DNA from: Candidatus Enterococcus huntleyi | GTDB taxonomy: Bacteria; Bacillota; Bacilli; Lactobacillales; Enterococcaceae | Assembly (NCBI RefSeq): GCF_009933175.1 | Contig: NZ_MAEJ01000004.1 | Span: 1-64,000 of the forward strand | Reading direction: 5' to 3' | DNA: 64,000 nt | Shown here: positions 52,286 through 60,618 of the stretch, one piece after another | Numbering within the stretch: position 1 is the first letter of the stretch | How the letters are laid out: the number at the start of each line of letters is the position of its first letter | The notes under the pieces: model-generated | What the model was told of the DNA's origin: nothing | What the model saw: the letters and a program-made list of their open reading frames with translations, nothing else | Database searches by the model: none | Program-made: the position numbers and the translations under genes

Positions 52286-52699
52286 GTTCTCACATCCCAA
52301 CGTCCATACGACTTAATTTCTATCTAATTTTATTCATTCCATAATAGCTTAAGGCCTCAGCTTCAAAGCGATTACCCAATTATACTCTATTTTGGTAGGC
52401 AGAAACGATCTGTTCATTGAACTCACGGGAAATGATATAATTAGTGCGAAGATTAATACTGACCATACAAATAGAAACAACTAATGAAACATTACCCCAA
52501 AAAGTAGGTATCATTTAGCTACTAGGTAACCAAGCTAGGTAATTACCCGCCATTACCTAGTAACAATCAAAAAAATAATCATTTCACCTCTCCTACCTAT
52601 GTAAGCATCCATAAATATCGTTAATTCCCTACATGTACACAGCAACAGACAGACAAATTTTGATTCTTCACGTAATCTAGAATCAAGGAGGCAGACAAA
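52286..52699. other. Gene-free region with nested TAGGTAA/TTACCTA repeats
   Basis: No gene seen. At 52535-52560 CTAGGTAA pairs with TTACCTAG, flanked by ACTAGGTAAC (52521-52530), so several nested foldings are possible. This is one of three loci carrying the CTAGGTAATTACC motif family. The rest is AT-rich, with the ribosome binding site of the next gene at its end. Confidence 0.45.
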
Positions 52700-53281
52700 G
52701 TGAACTTTAGCAAGCAACTAAAAATTTATCGTGAAACGAATGGTTATTCTCAAGAAGAACTGGCTGGAAAAATTTATGTGACACGACAAACGATTTCAAA
52801 GTGGGAGAACGATCATACCTATCCAGACATCCATAATTTGATTGCACTAAGTATCCTTTTCGATGTCACCTTAGACGAGCTCGTGAGAGGAGATGTAGAG
52901 ATAATGAAAAATAATATTGATGCTGAACGTATGAACAAATTGAGTGTGGTTATGCTTTTATTTCTTATAATGACTGCAGTAGCTGTGGTTCCTTGTGTTT
53001 ATTATTTAAGCTGGCTGGGGCTTTTTATCGCATTTATCCCATGTGGTATTTCTATGGTAGCAGCACTCAAGATTGAAAAAATAAAGAAAGAAAAAAATAT
53101 TAAAACTTATGCTGAAATCGTGGCCTTTACAGAAGGTAAAGACCTAGACTCTATTCGAAAACAGCGTAATCGCAAAAGAGACATCCAAGCTAAAGTGAAA
53201 CTCGTTTTATTATTTACGCTAGCAGGAGGAGCCATCACCGCCCTCTTTGACTTCTTATGGTTCTTGATTTTATCCCATTGA
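52700..53281 (+). CDS. XRE-family regulator with C-terminal membrane helices
   Basis: A 193-residue protein. The HTH_3 domain occupies about residues 4-60 (LKIYRETNGYSQEELAGKIYVTRQTISKWENDHTYPD), followed by hydrophobic segments near 79-95, 103-122 and 168-190. The start is GTG with AAGGAGGCAGACAAA upstream. Membrane-linked XRE proteins of this type are common in Lactobacillales and often accompany ABC exporters or stress genes; the ABC exporter at 54.6-56.3 kb is a possible but unproven target. Confidence 0.85.
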   Translation: MNFSKQLKIYRETNGYSQEELAGKIYVTRQTISKWENDHTYPDIHNLIALSILFDVTLDELVRGDVEIMKNNIDAERMNKLSVVMLLFLIMTAVAVVPCVYYLSWLGLFIAFIPCGISMVAALKIEKIKKEKNIKTYAEIVAFTEGKDLDSIRKQRNRKRDIQAKVKLVLLFTLAGGAITALFDFLWFLILSH

Positions 53282-53342
53282 TTGTGTAGCTTCCCCTGCC
53301 ATAATAAAAAACTGAAAAGATAGCTTAAATCTAGGTAGGTAA

Positions 53343-53412
53343 ATTACCTAGGTAATAAGAAATAACCCTTTTGCTCCCAGTAGCATCTATCTGGAAACAA
53401 AAGGGTTATTTA
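53343..53412. terminator. Bidirectional terminator with adjacent 14-bp palindrome
   Basis: ATTACCTAGGTAAT (53343-53356) is a perfect palindrome. Next to it AAATAACCCTTTTG pairs with CAAAAGGGTTATTT around a 24-nt loop. It lies between the convergent XRE and HD-domain genes. Confidence 0.8.
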
Positions 53413-53413
53413 A

Positions 53414-53833
53414 TCAAGCCAATAAATACGCTTGGGCTTTTCGATATTTAGCCAGTCGTTGCTCATCCTTCTCAGTCAACACAGCCATTCTAGAAGTGTC
53501 CATGTTATGCTTCAAATCAGCCAGCTTGACGACTCGCGCAAGTTGCTTTTCTTTAACCTTTTTTAGATAATCAAAATACGGTTCATTCTTCTGATGTGTC
53601 AAAACTTTGACAGCTTCGATTACCGTTTCGGGCAAGCCAACATTCCTAAGATCATTCTCATCAGTTGCAGTATCCTCTAAAACATCGTGAAGATAAGCTA
53701 CAGCTTTCTCTTCATCAGTTTTAACGAAGCTAGCGACTGTTTTCGGATGTAAATAATACGGTTGCCCACCTTTATCAACTTGCCCTTGATGTGCTTCTTC
53801 TGATATTTTTCTAGCAATTTCTACAAAATCCAT
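53414..53833 (-). CDS. HD-domain hydrolase, RelA/SpoT-hydrolase-like (HD_4)
   Basis: A 139-residue protein with the HD phosphohydrolase layout: AHQGQVDKGGQPYYLHP (near residue 14, as in SpoT/RSH hydrolases), AYLHDVLEDT (HD pair near 48-49) and VVKLADLKHN (near 101, the conserved Asp). It could be a small alarmone hydrolase (Mesh1-like) or another nucleotide phosphohydrolase. It is slightly shorter than typical Mesh1 proteins. No synthetase gene is nearby. Confidence 0.82.
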   Translation of the reverse strand: MDFVEIARKISEEAHQGQVDKGGQPYYLHPKTVASFVKTDEEKAVAYLHDVLEDTATDENDLRNVGLPETVIEAVKVLTHQKNEPYFDYLKKVKEKQLARVVKLADLKHNMDTSRMAVLTEKDEQRLAKYRKAQAYLLA

Positions 53834-54044
53834 TTTACCAATCCTCTTTTCTTCAATTGGCGATTTATTTTTTCCTAGATAAAGTATACCCTCGGCAACT
53901 TCTATTCTCTACTATCTATCTGTAGTGACGAATTCTATCTATCAAAAACTAACTAGCTTTTGATTTTTCTATTCTATTTTATAAAAAATCAGTATCTGTT
54001 TATCCTTATGTACAGTGGTTTAGTTACTACCACACAATGTTTTT
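53834..54044. other. Gene-free spacer
   Basis: AT-rich sequence between the HD-domain gene and the small RNA promoter. Nothing recognised. Confidence 0.4.
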
Positions 54045-54073
54045 TTGACTAACTAGAAAAACCTTGCTATAAT
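54045..54073 (+). promoter_or_regulatory. Strong promoter of a small RNA
   Basis: TTGACT (54045-54050), 17-bp spacer, TATAAT (54068-54073), with TGC just before the -10 (extended -10). It is one of the best promoters in the window. No coding region follows, only the small RNA and its terminator. Confidence 0.85.
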
Positions 54074-54079
54074 GCACGT

Positions 54080-54175
54080 GTAGGTAAAAGGTGCGCTAAC
54101 ACCTCTTACAAAATTGCTTCGGCAGTGGATTTGGTTGGGCTTAAAGGATTACTCCTTTAAGCTTTTTATTTTTTT
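54080..54175 (+). ncRNA. Small RNA, candidate antitoxin of a type I system
   Basis: About 95 nt from the predicted start to the terminator. It folds as AGGTG/CACCT, then TTGC-TTCG-GCAG, then the terminator GCTTAAAGGA-TTAC-TCCTTTAAGC with a T-run (54139-54175). The 3' end is complementary to the end of the 29-codon frame on the opposite strand. This converging layout is like RatA/txpA and Fst-type par loci. A regulatory RNA without toxin function remains possible. Confidence 0.6.
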
Positions 54176-54238
54176 AGCAATCGCTAACGATAGATCAACT
54201 ATCGTTAAGATCGCGATAATGTTAGCAAACATTATCAT
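54149..54238 (-). CDS. 29-aa hydrophobic peptide, candidate type I toxin
   Basis: ATG at 54238 opens a 29-codon frame, MIMFANIIAILTIVDLSLAI then AKKIKSLKE: one membrane helix and a basic tail, as in holin-like and Fst-like toxins. AGGAAGG lies about 10 nt upstream. An 11-codon frame (MNHGGMRKVIF) with its own GAAAGGAG ends directly before it and might couple translation. The coding region contains a perfect 9-bp hairpin (TAACGATAG/CTATCGTTA). The stop codon falls inside the terminator stem of the opposing small RNA. Too short for standard gene finders. The toxin role is inferred. Confidence 0.5.
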   Translation of the reverse strand: MIMFANIIAILTIVDLSLAIAKKIKSLKE

Positions 54239-54560
54239 TCAAAAAATTACCTTCCTCATTCCACCGTGATTCATTGGCAATTCTCCTTTCAAACCAACGT
54301 TTATATATTGATTAGAAGGTTGAAAGTGATTCACCACGACCTATGGCAATACTACACTTGCATGACAGCAAGTTCTTTTCTCCTCACTGACTGTAACACA
54401 CTTACACCTATATAAATAGCGAATGTCTTATAAAACTTTCCTTTTATGATAGCGCCCTCATATATCTGCTTAAAACTACCATAATCTCTAGTCAAATTAG
54501 AATAATTACCAAAGTATACCTGTCATAAGCGCAGGCTTTTTCACAAGTTGAGCATCTATA
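54239..54560. other. Leader region of the candidate toxin and gap to the ABC genes
   Basis: No larger gene seen. On the minus strand TTGCCATAGGTCGTGGTGAA and TTGCCAATGAATCACGGTGG are similar words about 70 nt apart in the presumed toxin leader; they may be direct repeats used in RNA pairing. Confidence 0.35.
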
Positions 54561-54606
54561 ATAAAAAGACAAGTACCCAGAGTTTCCTCTCGAATACTTG
54601 TCTTTA
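54561..54606 (-). terminator. Terminator of the ABC exporter operon
   Basis: Minus strand: AAAGACAAGTA pairs with TACTTGTCTTT around an inner GAGAGG/CTCT stem, followed by TTATT. Confidence 0.85.
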
Positions 54607-54617
54607 ACTGTCTAATT

Positions 54618-55373
54618 TTATAATTCCTTGTTACGGATTAACAAAGTGCTGGCTACTAATGAAAGTAATGTTACCACAGCACTAACAATCACATAAGGTA
54701 AAATCTCATCAAATTTCAATTGACCGACACCTAAGACTTGAATAAAGCCTAAGAAATCAAAATATTTCAGTTGTTCCCATTCTGTAATTGTGTAAATAAT
54801 TTGAACAACGATTGGGTAAACCACGATCAAGATTGCGGCACCCACCATGCTGCCTAACCCGACTAATAACAGACTTGCCAAGCTAAATACGACACTGATT
54901 AATAAACTAATCGCAACCGCTAATAGGAAAGTTTGCAACACAAATGAGAAGAAATCTGCTTGTGTACTGCCGAATTTTAGGTACGCTGTCAACATGACTG
55001 CTGCAAAGTGTAGCACGATGAAAAATGTTAGATAAAAGACTTGGCTGATGTATTTTGCTACGACAAATTGTAAACGGCTAACGCCTGCAGTCAATGAATT
55101 CTTGTATGTTTTTTGTGAAAATTCATAGCCGAACACGATCACAAAGACCCCGATTAATAAATAGACCAATATGCTACTAGAAAAAACGGCTGCATCGATC
55201 GATGTTTTCAGATCAATCCCTGATGGCATTGTTGTATCCAGGTCCACACCCATGCCGACTGAGTTTCCTGTTAAGACATTGACGATGGCGAAAGCAATCA
55301 TCACGATGCCTGTCACGATAAATCCTTTTGTATGTAGTACTCTATAAAAATCTGCTTTAATTAATCGAATCAT
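54618..55373 (-). CDS. ABC-2-type exporter permease
   Basis: A 251-residue membrane protein with six predicted helices (near residues 17-37, 60-85, 105-130, 140-170, 178-200, 224-246), of the type found in bacitracin/lantibiotic-immunity exporters. It starts one base after the ATPase stop, with GGGGG upstream, so the two are coupled. An in-frame start six codons earlier lies inside the ATPase gene and is less likely. Confidence 0.85.
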   Translation of the reverse strand: MIRLIKADFYRVLHTKGFIVTGIVMIAFAIVNVLTGNSVGMGVDLDTTMPSGIDLKTSIDAAVFSSSILVYLLIGVFVIVFGYEFSQKTYKNSLTAGVSRLQFVVAKYISQVFYLTFFIVLHFAAVMLTAYLKFGSTQADFFSFVLQTFLLAVAISLLISVVFSLASLLLVGLGSMVGAAILIVVYPIVVQIIYTITEWEQLKYFDFLGFIQVLGVGQLKFDEILPYVIVSAVVTLLSLVASTLLIRNKEL

Positions 55374-55374
55374 G

Positions 55375-56325
55375 TTATTTTCCCCCTGCACTGTTCGCGT
55401 TTGTATTCGTCACGTTTTGGACCAACTCGGTAAAGTAATTCTCCAAACTATTTTCTTGTTTTTGAATTTGATTGACTAAGATATCATTTTGCACCAATAA
55501 TTTATTGATAGCTTTAATTTCCAATGTTTCATCTAAGATACGAATCTGATTGCCTGTTGTCACTTCAAAATTCGTGATGTTGTTTTCATTCAAGATCATC
55601 GCCGCTTGCTTCGCGTCTTCCACGTCCACGACAATCGCTGTTGTCACTAAGTTATCAAACTCTTCTTTTGAGATTTCTTGAATCATCGTTCCTTCATTAA
55701 TAAAACCAAAACGATTCGATACTTGATATAATTCCGTTAAGATATGGCTTGAGATGATGATTGTTGTATTGCGTTCTCTGTTAATTCGTTCTAAAATTCC
55801 TCTAAATTCAATAATTGCGATTGGATCCAAGCCATTGATTGGCTCATCCAAGATTAAGAAATCTGGGTTACTCACAAGTGCCATCGCGATTCCCAAACGT
55901 TGTTTCATACCTAATGAAAAGTTCTTGAACTTTTTCTTGCCTGTATCTGCTAGATTGACAAATTCTAACGTTTCGTCAATCACTGAGAAATCATGGATAC
56001 CTTTTTGAATGCACATGATTTTCATATTTTGGTAGGCAGTCATCTTATTGTATGCCGCTGGACTCTCGATTACTGAACCCGTCCGTTGTAAACTATTTTG
56101 ATAGCCTCTCGTACCTTTTCTATTTCCTAGTAAGGCGATTTCTCCACCAGATGCTTCTTTCGATAAATCCGTAATCAATTTCATAATCGTTGTTTTCCCA
56201 GAACCGTTCCGACCAATCAGTCCGTAGATGTCGCCTTTTTTCACCGTTAGCGATACATTATTTAGTGCATATTGTTTCCCAAATTTCTTTGTCACATTAT
56301 TTAAAGTTAGTATATTTTCAGTCAT
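55375..56325 (-). CDS. ABC exporter ATPase (BcrA/LanF type)
   Basis: A 316-residue ATPase. Walker A GLIGRNGSGKTTIMKL lies near residue 34, the signature FSLGMKQRLGIAMAL near 135, and Walker B FLILDEPINGLDP near 155. The C-terminal extension (about 220-300) is typical of the drug-resistance/immunity class. The start is ATG 56325, preceded by AGAGGAGGAAACAACA; a longer in-frame start is rejected. Its upstream region carries an unusual tandem repeat array. The substrate is unknown; peptides or membrane-active antibiotics are the usual cargo. Confidence 0.92.
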   Translation of the reverse strand: MTENILTLNNVTKKFGKQYALNNVSLTVKKGDIYGLIGRNGSGKTTIMKLITDLSKEASGGEIALLGNRKGTRGYQNSLQRTGSVIESPAAYNKMTAYQNMKIMCIQKGIHDFSVIDETLEFVNLADTGKKKFKNFSLGMKQRLGIAMALVSNPDFLILDEPINGLDPIAIIEFRGILERINRERNTTIIISSHILTELYQVSNRFGFINEGTMIQEISKEEFDNLVTTAIVVDVEDAKQAAMILNENNITNFEVTTGNQIRILDETLEIKAINKLLVQNDILVNQIQKQENSLENYFTELVQNVTNTNANSAGGK

Positions 56326-56414
56326 TGTTGTTTCCTCCTCTTTCGATAGTCTTACTTTACCAAGCATTTCTTAACTCAGCTATTAACTAATTCTTAACTC
56401 TTTCTTAAATCGAA

Positions 56415-56715
56415 AAAAGTCGAAAAGTTTCGTATACTCAATATTTTGATTGACTTAACTTTTGAAGAATCTTACCGCTTAATAGAAGGAATGTGAAAAA
56501 GTTAAGTATACTTAATATTCTGATCTATTCAACACTTTAAAAATTTTAAAACTTAATAAAATGAACGCCCAAAACATTAAGTATACTTAATGTTTTTGAT
56601 TCTAACGAGAAAAAGTTTGGTATACTTAATTTTTTGACTGTTTAACTTTTGAAGAATTTTGACGCTTAATAGAAGGAGTATCCCAAAAATTTGGTATACT
56701 TAATGTTTTGGGGTC
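56415..56715. repeat. Tandem array of about 74-bp repeats centred on GTATAC
   Basis: GTATAC cores lie at 56432, 56506, 56581, 56620 and 56694, spaced 74, 75, 39 and 74 bp. Units share GTATACTTAAT, TTTTGA, TTAACTTTTGAAGAAT and CGCTTAATAGAAGGA. Units 1 and 4 are nearly the same, unit 2 is diverged and unit 3 is truncated to about half. Around the third core, CATTAAGTATACTTAATG is an 18-bp palindrome. It lies 90-390 bp upstream of the ABC ATPase start. It could be an operator array or a site for a nucleoid or partition protein. The remaining sequence to 57084 shows no gene. Confidence 0.75.
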
Positions 56716-57084
56716 TAATTGTGGACTTTCAAAATATTTTTTCTCAAAAAATACAAAAGCCACTTTTTCCTTAAAAATAAAAAGTAAATCTTGAGAGATG
56801 ATATATTTAATTTCCTTTCAGCGGATAATTTAGATTTTTGAACTTTTTTATCACTGGCAAAACAACAGACATCTATGAAAGACCCAAAATTAATAACGAT
56901 AAGCGCTGCTCAGTCTATACATCATATTCCATTTAGACTGTTTCTTGATGTTTCCCTGAAATTCCTTGAAGCATTTTCCTGTTGATTCTTGTAATCAAAA
57001 TAATAGCATCTCCATCTAGCAGGAATCCCGGATGTAGTACATCACTTGGCACTCACAGTACGTATACTTTTCATTAACACAAAT

Positions 57085-57122
57085 AAAGCTAGCCAAATGA
57101 TTTTACTCATTCGCCTAGCTTT
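57085..57122 (-). terminator. Terminator of the lipoprotein gene
   Basis: Minus strand: AAAGCTAGGCGAATGA pairs with TCATTTGGCTAGCTTT around GTAAAA, followed by ATTTGTG. Confidence 0.75.
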
Positions 57123-57149
57123 GCTTAAATTCATCCCACTTTGTTTCCC

Positions 57150-57623
57150 TTACTCTTCTACCGAGTTCAGGTAGCTAATAAATTTATCCTGAGCTTCCTG
57201 TAGTTTATCCGTGTAATCCGTCACAGTTTGATAGTAACTTTGCTCATCAGGTGCCTCAGCTAATTTGTTGAAATAGTCCGTATGGAGTGTATTAAACTCA
57301 TTTAATGCATTCTGTAATCTTGATACATCTTTATATTTTTTCTCATTCTCCACAAGTTTGAACTCTTTAATTTGCTTGGAATTAGCTACCCATGCCAGAT
57401 ATTCATCTGATTCTAGAAAGCCCTCTGCCTGTTGGTGTAACTCGTCAAAGGCGACGGTTGGTTCAACTATTGCGTGTTTATTCATCAGCTCCTGTAACGT
57501 CTCGTTGTAGCCCTTTGTCAGCGTCATAAACTCGTCTGCCGTCTTATTATTGTTTGAGCTACAACCAGCCATTACGACAACTATTACGGCCAATAACCAT
57601 CCTATGTACGTTCTCTTCTTCAT
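57150..57623 (-). CDS. Small lipoprotein of unknown function
   Basis: A 157-residue predicted lipoprotein. The N-terminus KKRTYIGWLLAVIVVVMAGC is a type II signal peptide with lipobox VMAGC (lipid-modified Cys near residue 21). The mature part is a charged, mainly helical domain (TADEFMTLTKGYNETLQELM...) with no family I recognise. The start at ATG 57623 follows AAGGAAGGCGGAA; an earlier in-frame start has no site. It lies 30 bp after the acetyltransferase gene and may be cotranscribed with it. Confidence 0.75.
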   Translation of the reverse strand: MKKRTYIGWLLAVIVVVMAGCSSNNNKTADEFMTLTKGYNETLQELMNKHAIVEPTVAFDELHQQAEGFLESDEYLAWVANSKQIKEFKLVENEKKYKDVSRLQNALNEFNTLHTDYFNKLAEAPDEQSYYQTVTDYTDKLQEAQDKFISYLNSVEE

Positions 57624-57653
57624 TTCCGCCTTCCTTTCTGTGCCCATCAGCCT

Positions 57654-58106
57654 TTATTCTGCTGTTTTCAGTAAAACAATCTCGTCTTCGACCTTTTCAC
57701 CAGTTACGACAAATCCCAGCTTTTCATATAAGTCTTGAGCAATCTGATTGCCTTCTACTGCTGAGATTCGTAAGTCTTCTGCTGGAAAATGCTCAGTGAA
57801 CCACGTCAAGCTTTGTTGTAATCCCTTTGTACCAAAGCCTTTGTTTTGATAAGGACTAGCAATCATATAACGTTCAATCCACCAAGAATCTTTCCCGTAA
57901 TCCTCATCTGCTAGGTAATAGCTAAACATAATGAAGCCAATCATTTCCTCTTCGTTATACAATCCAAAGGCTTTTCTGTCTTTTTCGAACTTAGCCTCTA
58001 GCAAAGAATACCAATTAGGGGCAACAAATTTTTCCTGTTCCTTGTCTACCGTTATTTTGACGCACGCTTTATAGTTTTCTTGAGTAATTTCCTTTAACTG
58101 AATCAT
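57654..58106 (-). CDS. GNAT-family N-acetyltransferase (BltD/SpeG-like)
   Basis: A 150-residue acetyltransferase. The acetyl-CoA motif ASPYQNKGFGTKGLQ (near residue 83) and the LRISAVEGNQIAQDLYEKLGF segment (near 111) are typical GNAT motifs, and the N-terminal region resembles spermine/spermidine acetyltransferases of the BltD group. The start is placed at ATG 58106; an in-frame GTG four codons upstream is possible. It follows the terminator of cpsB, so it has a separate start point. Confidence 0.82.
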   Translation of the reverse strand: MIQLKEITQENYKACVKITVDKEQEKFVAPNWYSLLEAKFEKDRKAFGLYNEEEMIGFIMFSYYLADEDYGKDSWWIERYMIASPYQNKGFGTKGLQQSLTWFTEHFPAEDLRISAVEGNQIAQDLYEKLGFVVTGEKVEDEIVLLKTAE

Positions 58107-58137
58107 CAGTTCGCCCACTTTCTATTTTAATTTTTTT

Positions 58138-58187
58138 AAAAAAAGAGTCCGGGACATTAGTCAAATTGACTGATGTCTCAGACTCTG
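58138..58187 (-). terminator. Strong terminator after cpsB
   Basis: Minus strand: AGAGTCTGAGACATCAGTCA pairs with TGACTAATGTCCCGGACTCT (mismatches inside), followed by TTTTTTT. It closes the polysaccharide control cassette about 100 bp after the cpsB stop. Confidence 0.85.
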
Positions 58188-58279
58188 TCCTCGAAAGGCA
58201 CTCACTGATTTACCCACAGCAAGAAATATTTCCTACCCTTCGTTTTTCTTCTGTTACTTATGTGATTTGCTCTGTCGAT

Positions 58280-59044
58280 TTAAAACAGACCAAATTTTTT
58301 CTTTTTGACTTCCGTAAACGCTGGATAATCAGTTGGGTCACCATTCAGCAAATCTTTTGCCACTTGCTTCATCAATGCGACCTTTTCCCGCCCAAAATCC
58401 TTGGCAATTTGTTCGTAAGCTTCCTTCATATAAAACGTCCGCTTCTTAACGCCATGCGCGTCTGATGCAACCATCTGAACTAGATTATGCTCCACCATTG
58501 TTTTGGCTGTTTTTTGAATTTCCTTACCAAACGTTCCAACGTAACTAGGCGCTGTTAATTGAGCCAAACAACCCATCTCTAAAAATGGAATCAGGTGATT
58601 TGGATCCTTACGAAAATGAGCATTGCGTTCCGGATGGACAATCACTGGCGTTTTACCTAGTGCTTGTAAATCAAAGAAAACTTGCTCCGTATACGAAGGA
58701 ACTTCCATCGTCGGAAATTCAATCAAGATATACGTATCATCTAAATCTGTAAATAAGATATTATCACGGGCCAAATCATCCAGTAAATCGCCAGTAATTC
58801 GAACCTCTTGTCCCTCTAAAAGAGTCAAAGGCAGATTTCTCTTATCTAATTCATCCTGTAAATCAGTGACAAGTGAAATGACTGTTGATTTGGGATTGCG
58901 ATATTTGCCATTGTTATGATGCGGGGTACATAAAATATGGGTAATCCCTTGGCTAATGGCTTTTTCGGCCATGTCAATGCTATCTTCTAGCGACGATGCG
59001 CCATCATCAATACCATGTAAAATGTGGCAATGTAAATCGATCAT
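58280..59044 (-). CDS. cpsB: CpsB-type tyrosine-protein phosphatase (PHP family)
   Basis: Mn-dependent phosphatase that dephosphorylates the CpsD kinase. It has 254 residues. PHP metal-binding motifs: MIDLHCHILHGIDDGA (start), ILCTPHHN (near residue 38), LEGQEVRI (near 75), IVHPERNA (near 135) and ASDAHG (near 194). It is the last gene of the cassette, 52 bp after cpsD. Confidence 0.94.
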   Translation of the reverse strand: MIDLHCHILHGIDDGASSLEDSIDMAEKAISQGITHILCTPHHNNGKYRNPKSTVISLVTDLQDELDKRNLPLTLLEGQEVRITGDLLDDLARDNILFTDLDDTYILIEFPTMEVPSYTEQVFFDLQALGKTPVIVHPERNAHFRKDPNHLIPFLEMGCLAQLTAPSYVGTFGKEIQKTAKTMVEHNLVQMVASDAHGVKKRTFYMKEAYEQIAKDFGREKVALMKQVAKDLLNGDPTDYPAFTEVKKKKFGLF

Positions 59045-59096
59045 TCTCTTGTCTCCTTACCTACTAATTTTTATCTTTGAATCTCTCAAACTATCA

Positions 59097-59801
59097 CTAG
59101 TTACCGTAATAGTAATAGTATCCTTGGTCCTTGCTATTTTCAGCACCGTTATAGATAACACCTAACATGCGCGCTTGAACCATATTCAATAATTCTTTGG
59201 CTTTCGTCAATGATTCTTTTCTTGAGACATTTTCACGAACAACCAACAATGTGCCATCTGTTTTTGATGCCATAATTTGCGCATCCGTTACAGCAACTAC
59301 TGGCGGCATATCGAAGATTACGATATCGTATAAACTTTTAGCTTCTTCAATCACTTGCCCCATACGCATTGAGCCTAATAACTCAGATGGATTAGGTGGT
59401 TTAGGACCACTTGTTAAGACAGTTAAATTATCAATCACAGTTCGTTGTGCTGCTTCTAAGACACTTGTTGAAGTACTCAACACCGTGCTTAATCCTTTGG
59501 CATTACTCAAATTAAATGTCTTGTACACAGTAGGTTTACGCATATCTGAATCGACTAATAAAACACGTTGTCCAGCTTTTGCAAAAACTACTGCTAAGTT
59601 CTCTGACGTTGTCGATTTTCCTTCACCCGGTCCAGAAGACGTGATAACCATTGTCTTAATTGGATTGTCTGAAGAAGAAGCGAATTGAATGTTTGTTCGA
59701 ATTGTCCGATATTGTTCAGAAATTGGTGAAGAAGGATCCACTAATGTAATTAGACTTACTGCACTAGTTGTTGTGCCTTTACGTTCATTTTTCTTTGCCA
59801 T
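59097..59801 (-). CDS. cpsD: CpsD-type bacterial tyrosine kinase
   Basis: BY-kinase of 234 residues controlling exopolysaccharide export and chain length. Walker A ITSSGPGEGKSTTSENLA (near residue 53), Walker A' VLLVDSDMRKPT (near 79), Walker B IVIFDMPPV (near 160) and the C-terminal tyrosine cluster QGYYYYYGN, which is the autophosphorylation site. It is 17 bp from cpsC, whose product activates it. Confidence 0.95.
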   Translation of the reverse strand: MAKKNERKGTTTSAVSLITLVDPSSPISEQYRTIRTNIQFASSSDNPIKTMVITSSGPGEGKSTTSENLAVVFAKAGQRVLLVDSDMRKPTVYKTFNLSNAKGLSTVLSTSTSVLEAAQRTVIDNLTVLTSGPKPPNPSELLGSMRMGQVIEEAKSLYDIVIFDMPPVVAVTDAQIMASKTDGTLLVVRENVSRKESLTKAKELLNMVQARMLGVIYNGAENSKDQGYYYYYGN

Positions 59802-59818
59802 AATCCTTATCGATCCTC

Positions 59819-60601
59819 CTAGACACGTGAACGACTACGACGTGATTCTGTCGTTTTGTCATCCTCTGATTTTTTCGCTACAACTGCAGCGGTAGGTTTT
59901 GCTTGAATAGTTGCGTGCAATTCTTTTGGTGACATTTGTGGCACCGTCCCAAGAATCGTGAAGCCTAATGATTCAGTTACAAATTTATCGTCTTTAACTG
60001 TTCTATCAAGTAATTGTAATAAGAAGGCTAAGCCGACACCCACCATTAAACCTAAAACAACCCCGATTGCCAGGTTCAATTTGTTGTTAGGCGACACAGG
60101 TGTTGTACTAGCTACAGCACTTGATACAATCGAAATTTTGTCGACGTTCATGACATCTTTGGCATTTTCTTGGAAGACCAAAGCTGTTGTGTTAGCAATT
60201 TGTTGTGAAGTAACTGCATTGGTACTCGTCGCTTGAATCGAAAACATTTGCGAGTTTGGTGACTGGTTAACGGAAATCGAACCTTTGATCGCCCCGGCAC
60301 TCATCTCTACATTGTCGTCTTTGTCTAAACGCTCTTCGACTTCATTCATAACCAAGTCACTAGTAATCATATCCTTGTAAGTGTTAATCATCTGTAAGTT
60401 GGTATTAACATCATTCACATTAGTCGTTTCAGTTTGCGGTAATGTTACAATCAACTGCGCTTGCGAACTATACTTTTGTGTGATTACGAAAAAGGTCGCC
60501 ACCCCAGCCAAGGCCAATCCAACAAACATCGAAATTAAAATTGTCGCAATGTGCTTGCGTAAGACTTCAAATATATCTTTTAAACTAATTGTCTCTTCCA
60601 T
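59819..60601 (-). CDS. cpsC: CpsC-type polysaccharide co-polymerase (Wzz-like kinase activator)
   Basis: A 260-residue membrane protein with two helices (near residues 20-40 and 175-195) flanking an extracellular domain. It has the Wzz-family N-terminus SLKDIFEVLRKHIATILISM and a proline-containing motif before the second helix (ATTPVSPNNKLNLAIG). The cytoplasmic tail is long and charged and interacts with CpsD in homologues. It is 17 bp from the LCP gene. Confidence 0.93.
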   Translation of the reverse strand: MEETISLKDIFEVLRKHIATILISMFVGLALAGVATFFVITQKYSSQAQLIVTLPQTETTNVNDVNTNLQMINTYKDMITSDLVMNEVEERLDKDDNVEMSAGAIKGSISVNQSPNSQMFSIQATSTNAVTSQQIANTTALVFQENAKDVMNVDKISIVSSAVASTTPVSPNNKLNLAIGVVLGLMVGVGLAFLLQLLDRTVKDDKFVTESLGFTILGTVPQMSPKELHATIQAKPTAAVVAKKSEDDKTTESRRSRSRV

Positions 60602-60618
60602 CTTTTCTCCACTTTCTA

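Noticed and set aside
56415-56715. CRISPR array
   Set aside because: The units are about 74 bp of continuous similar sequence with no constant 20-40-bp repeat and unique spacers, and no cas genes are near.
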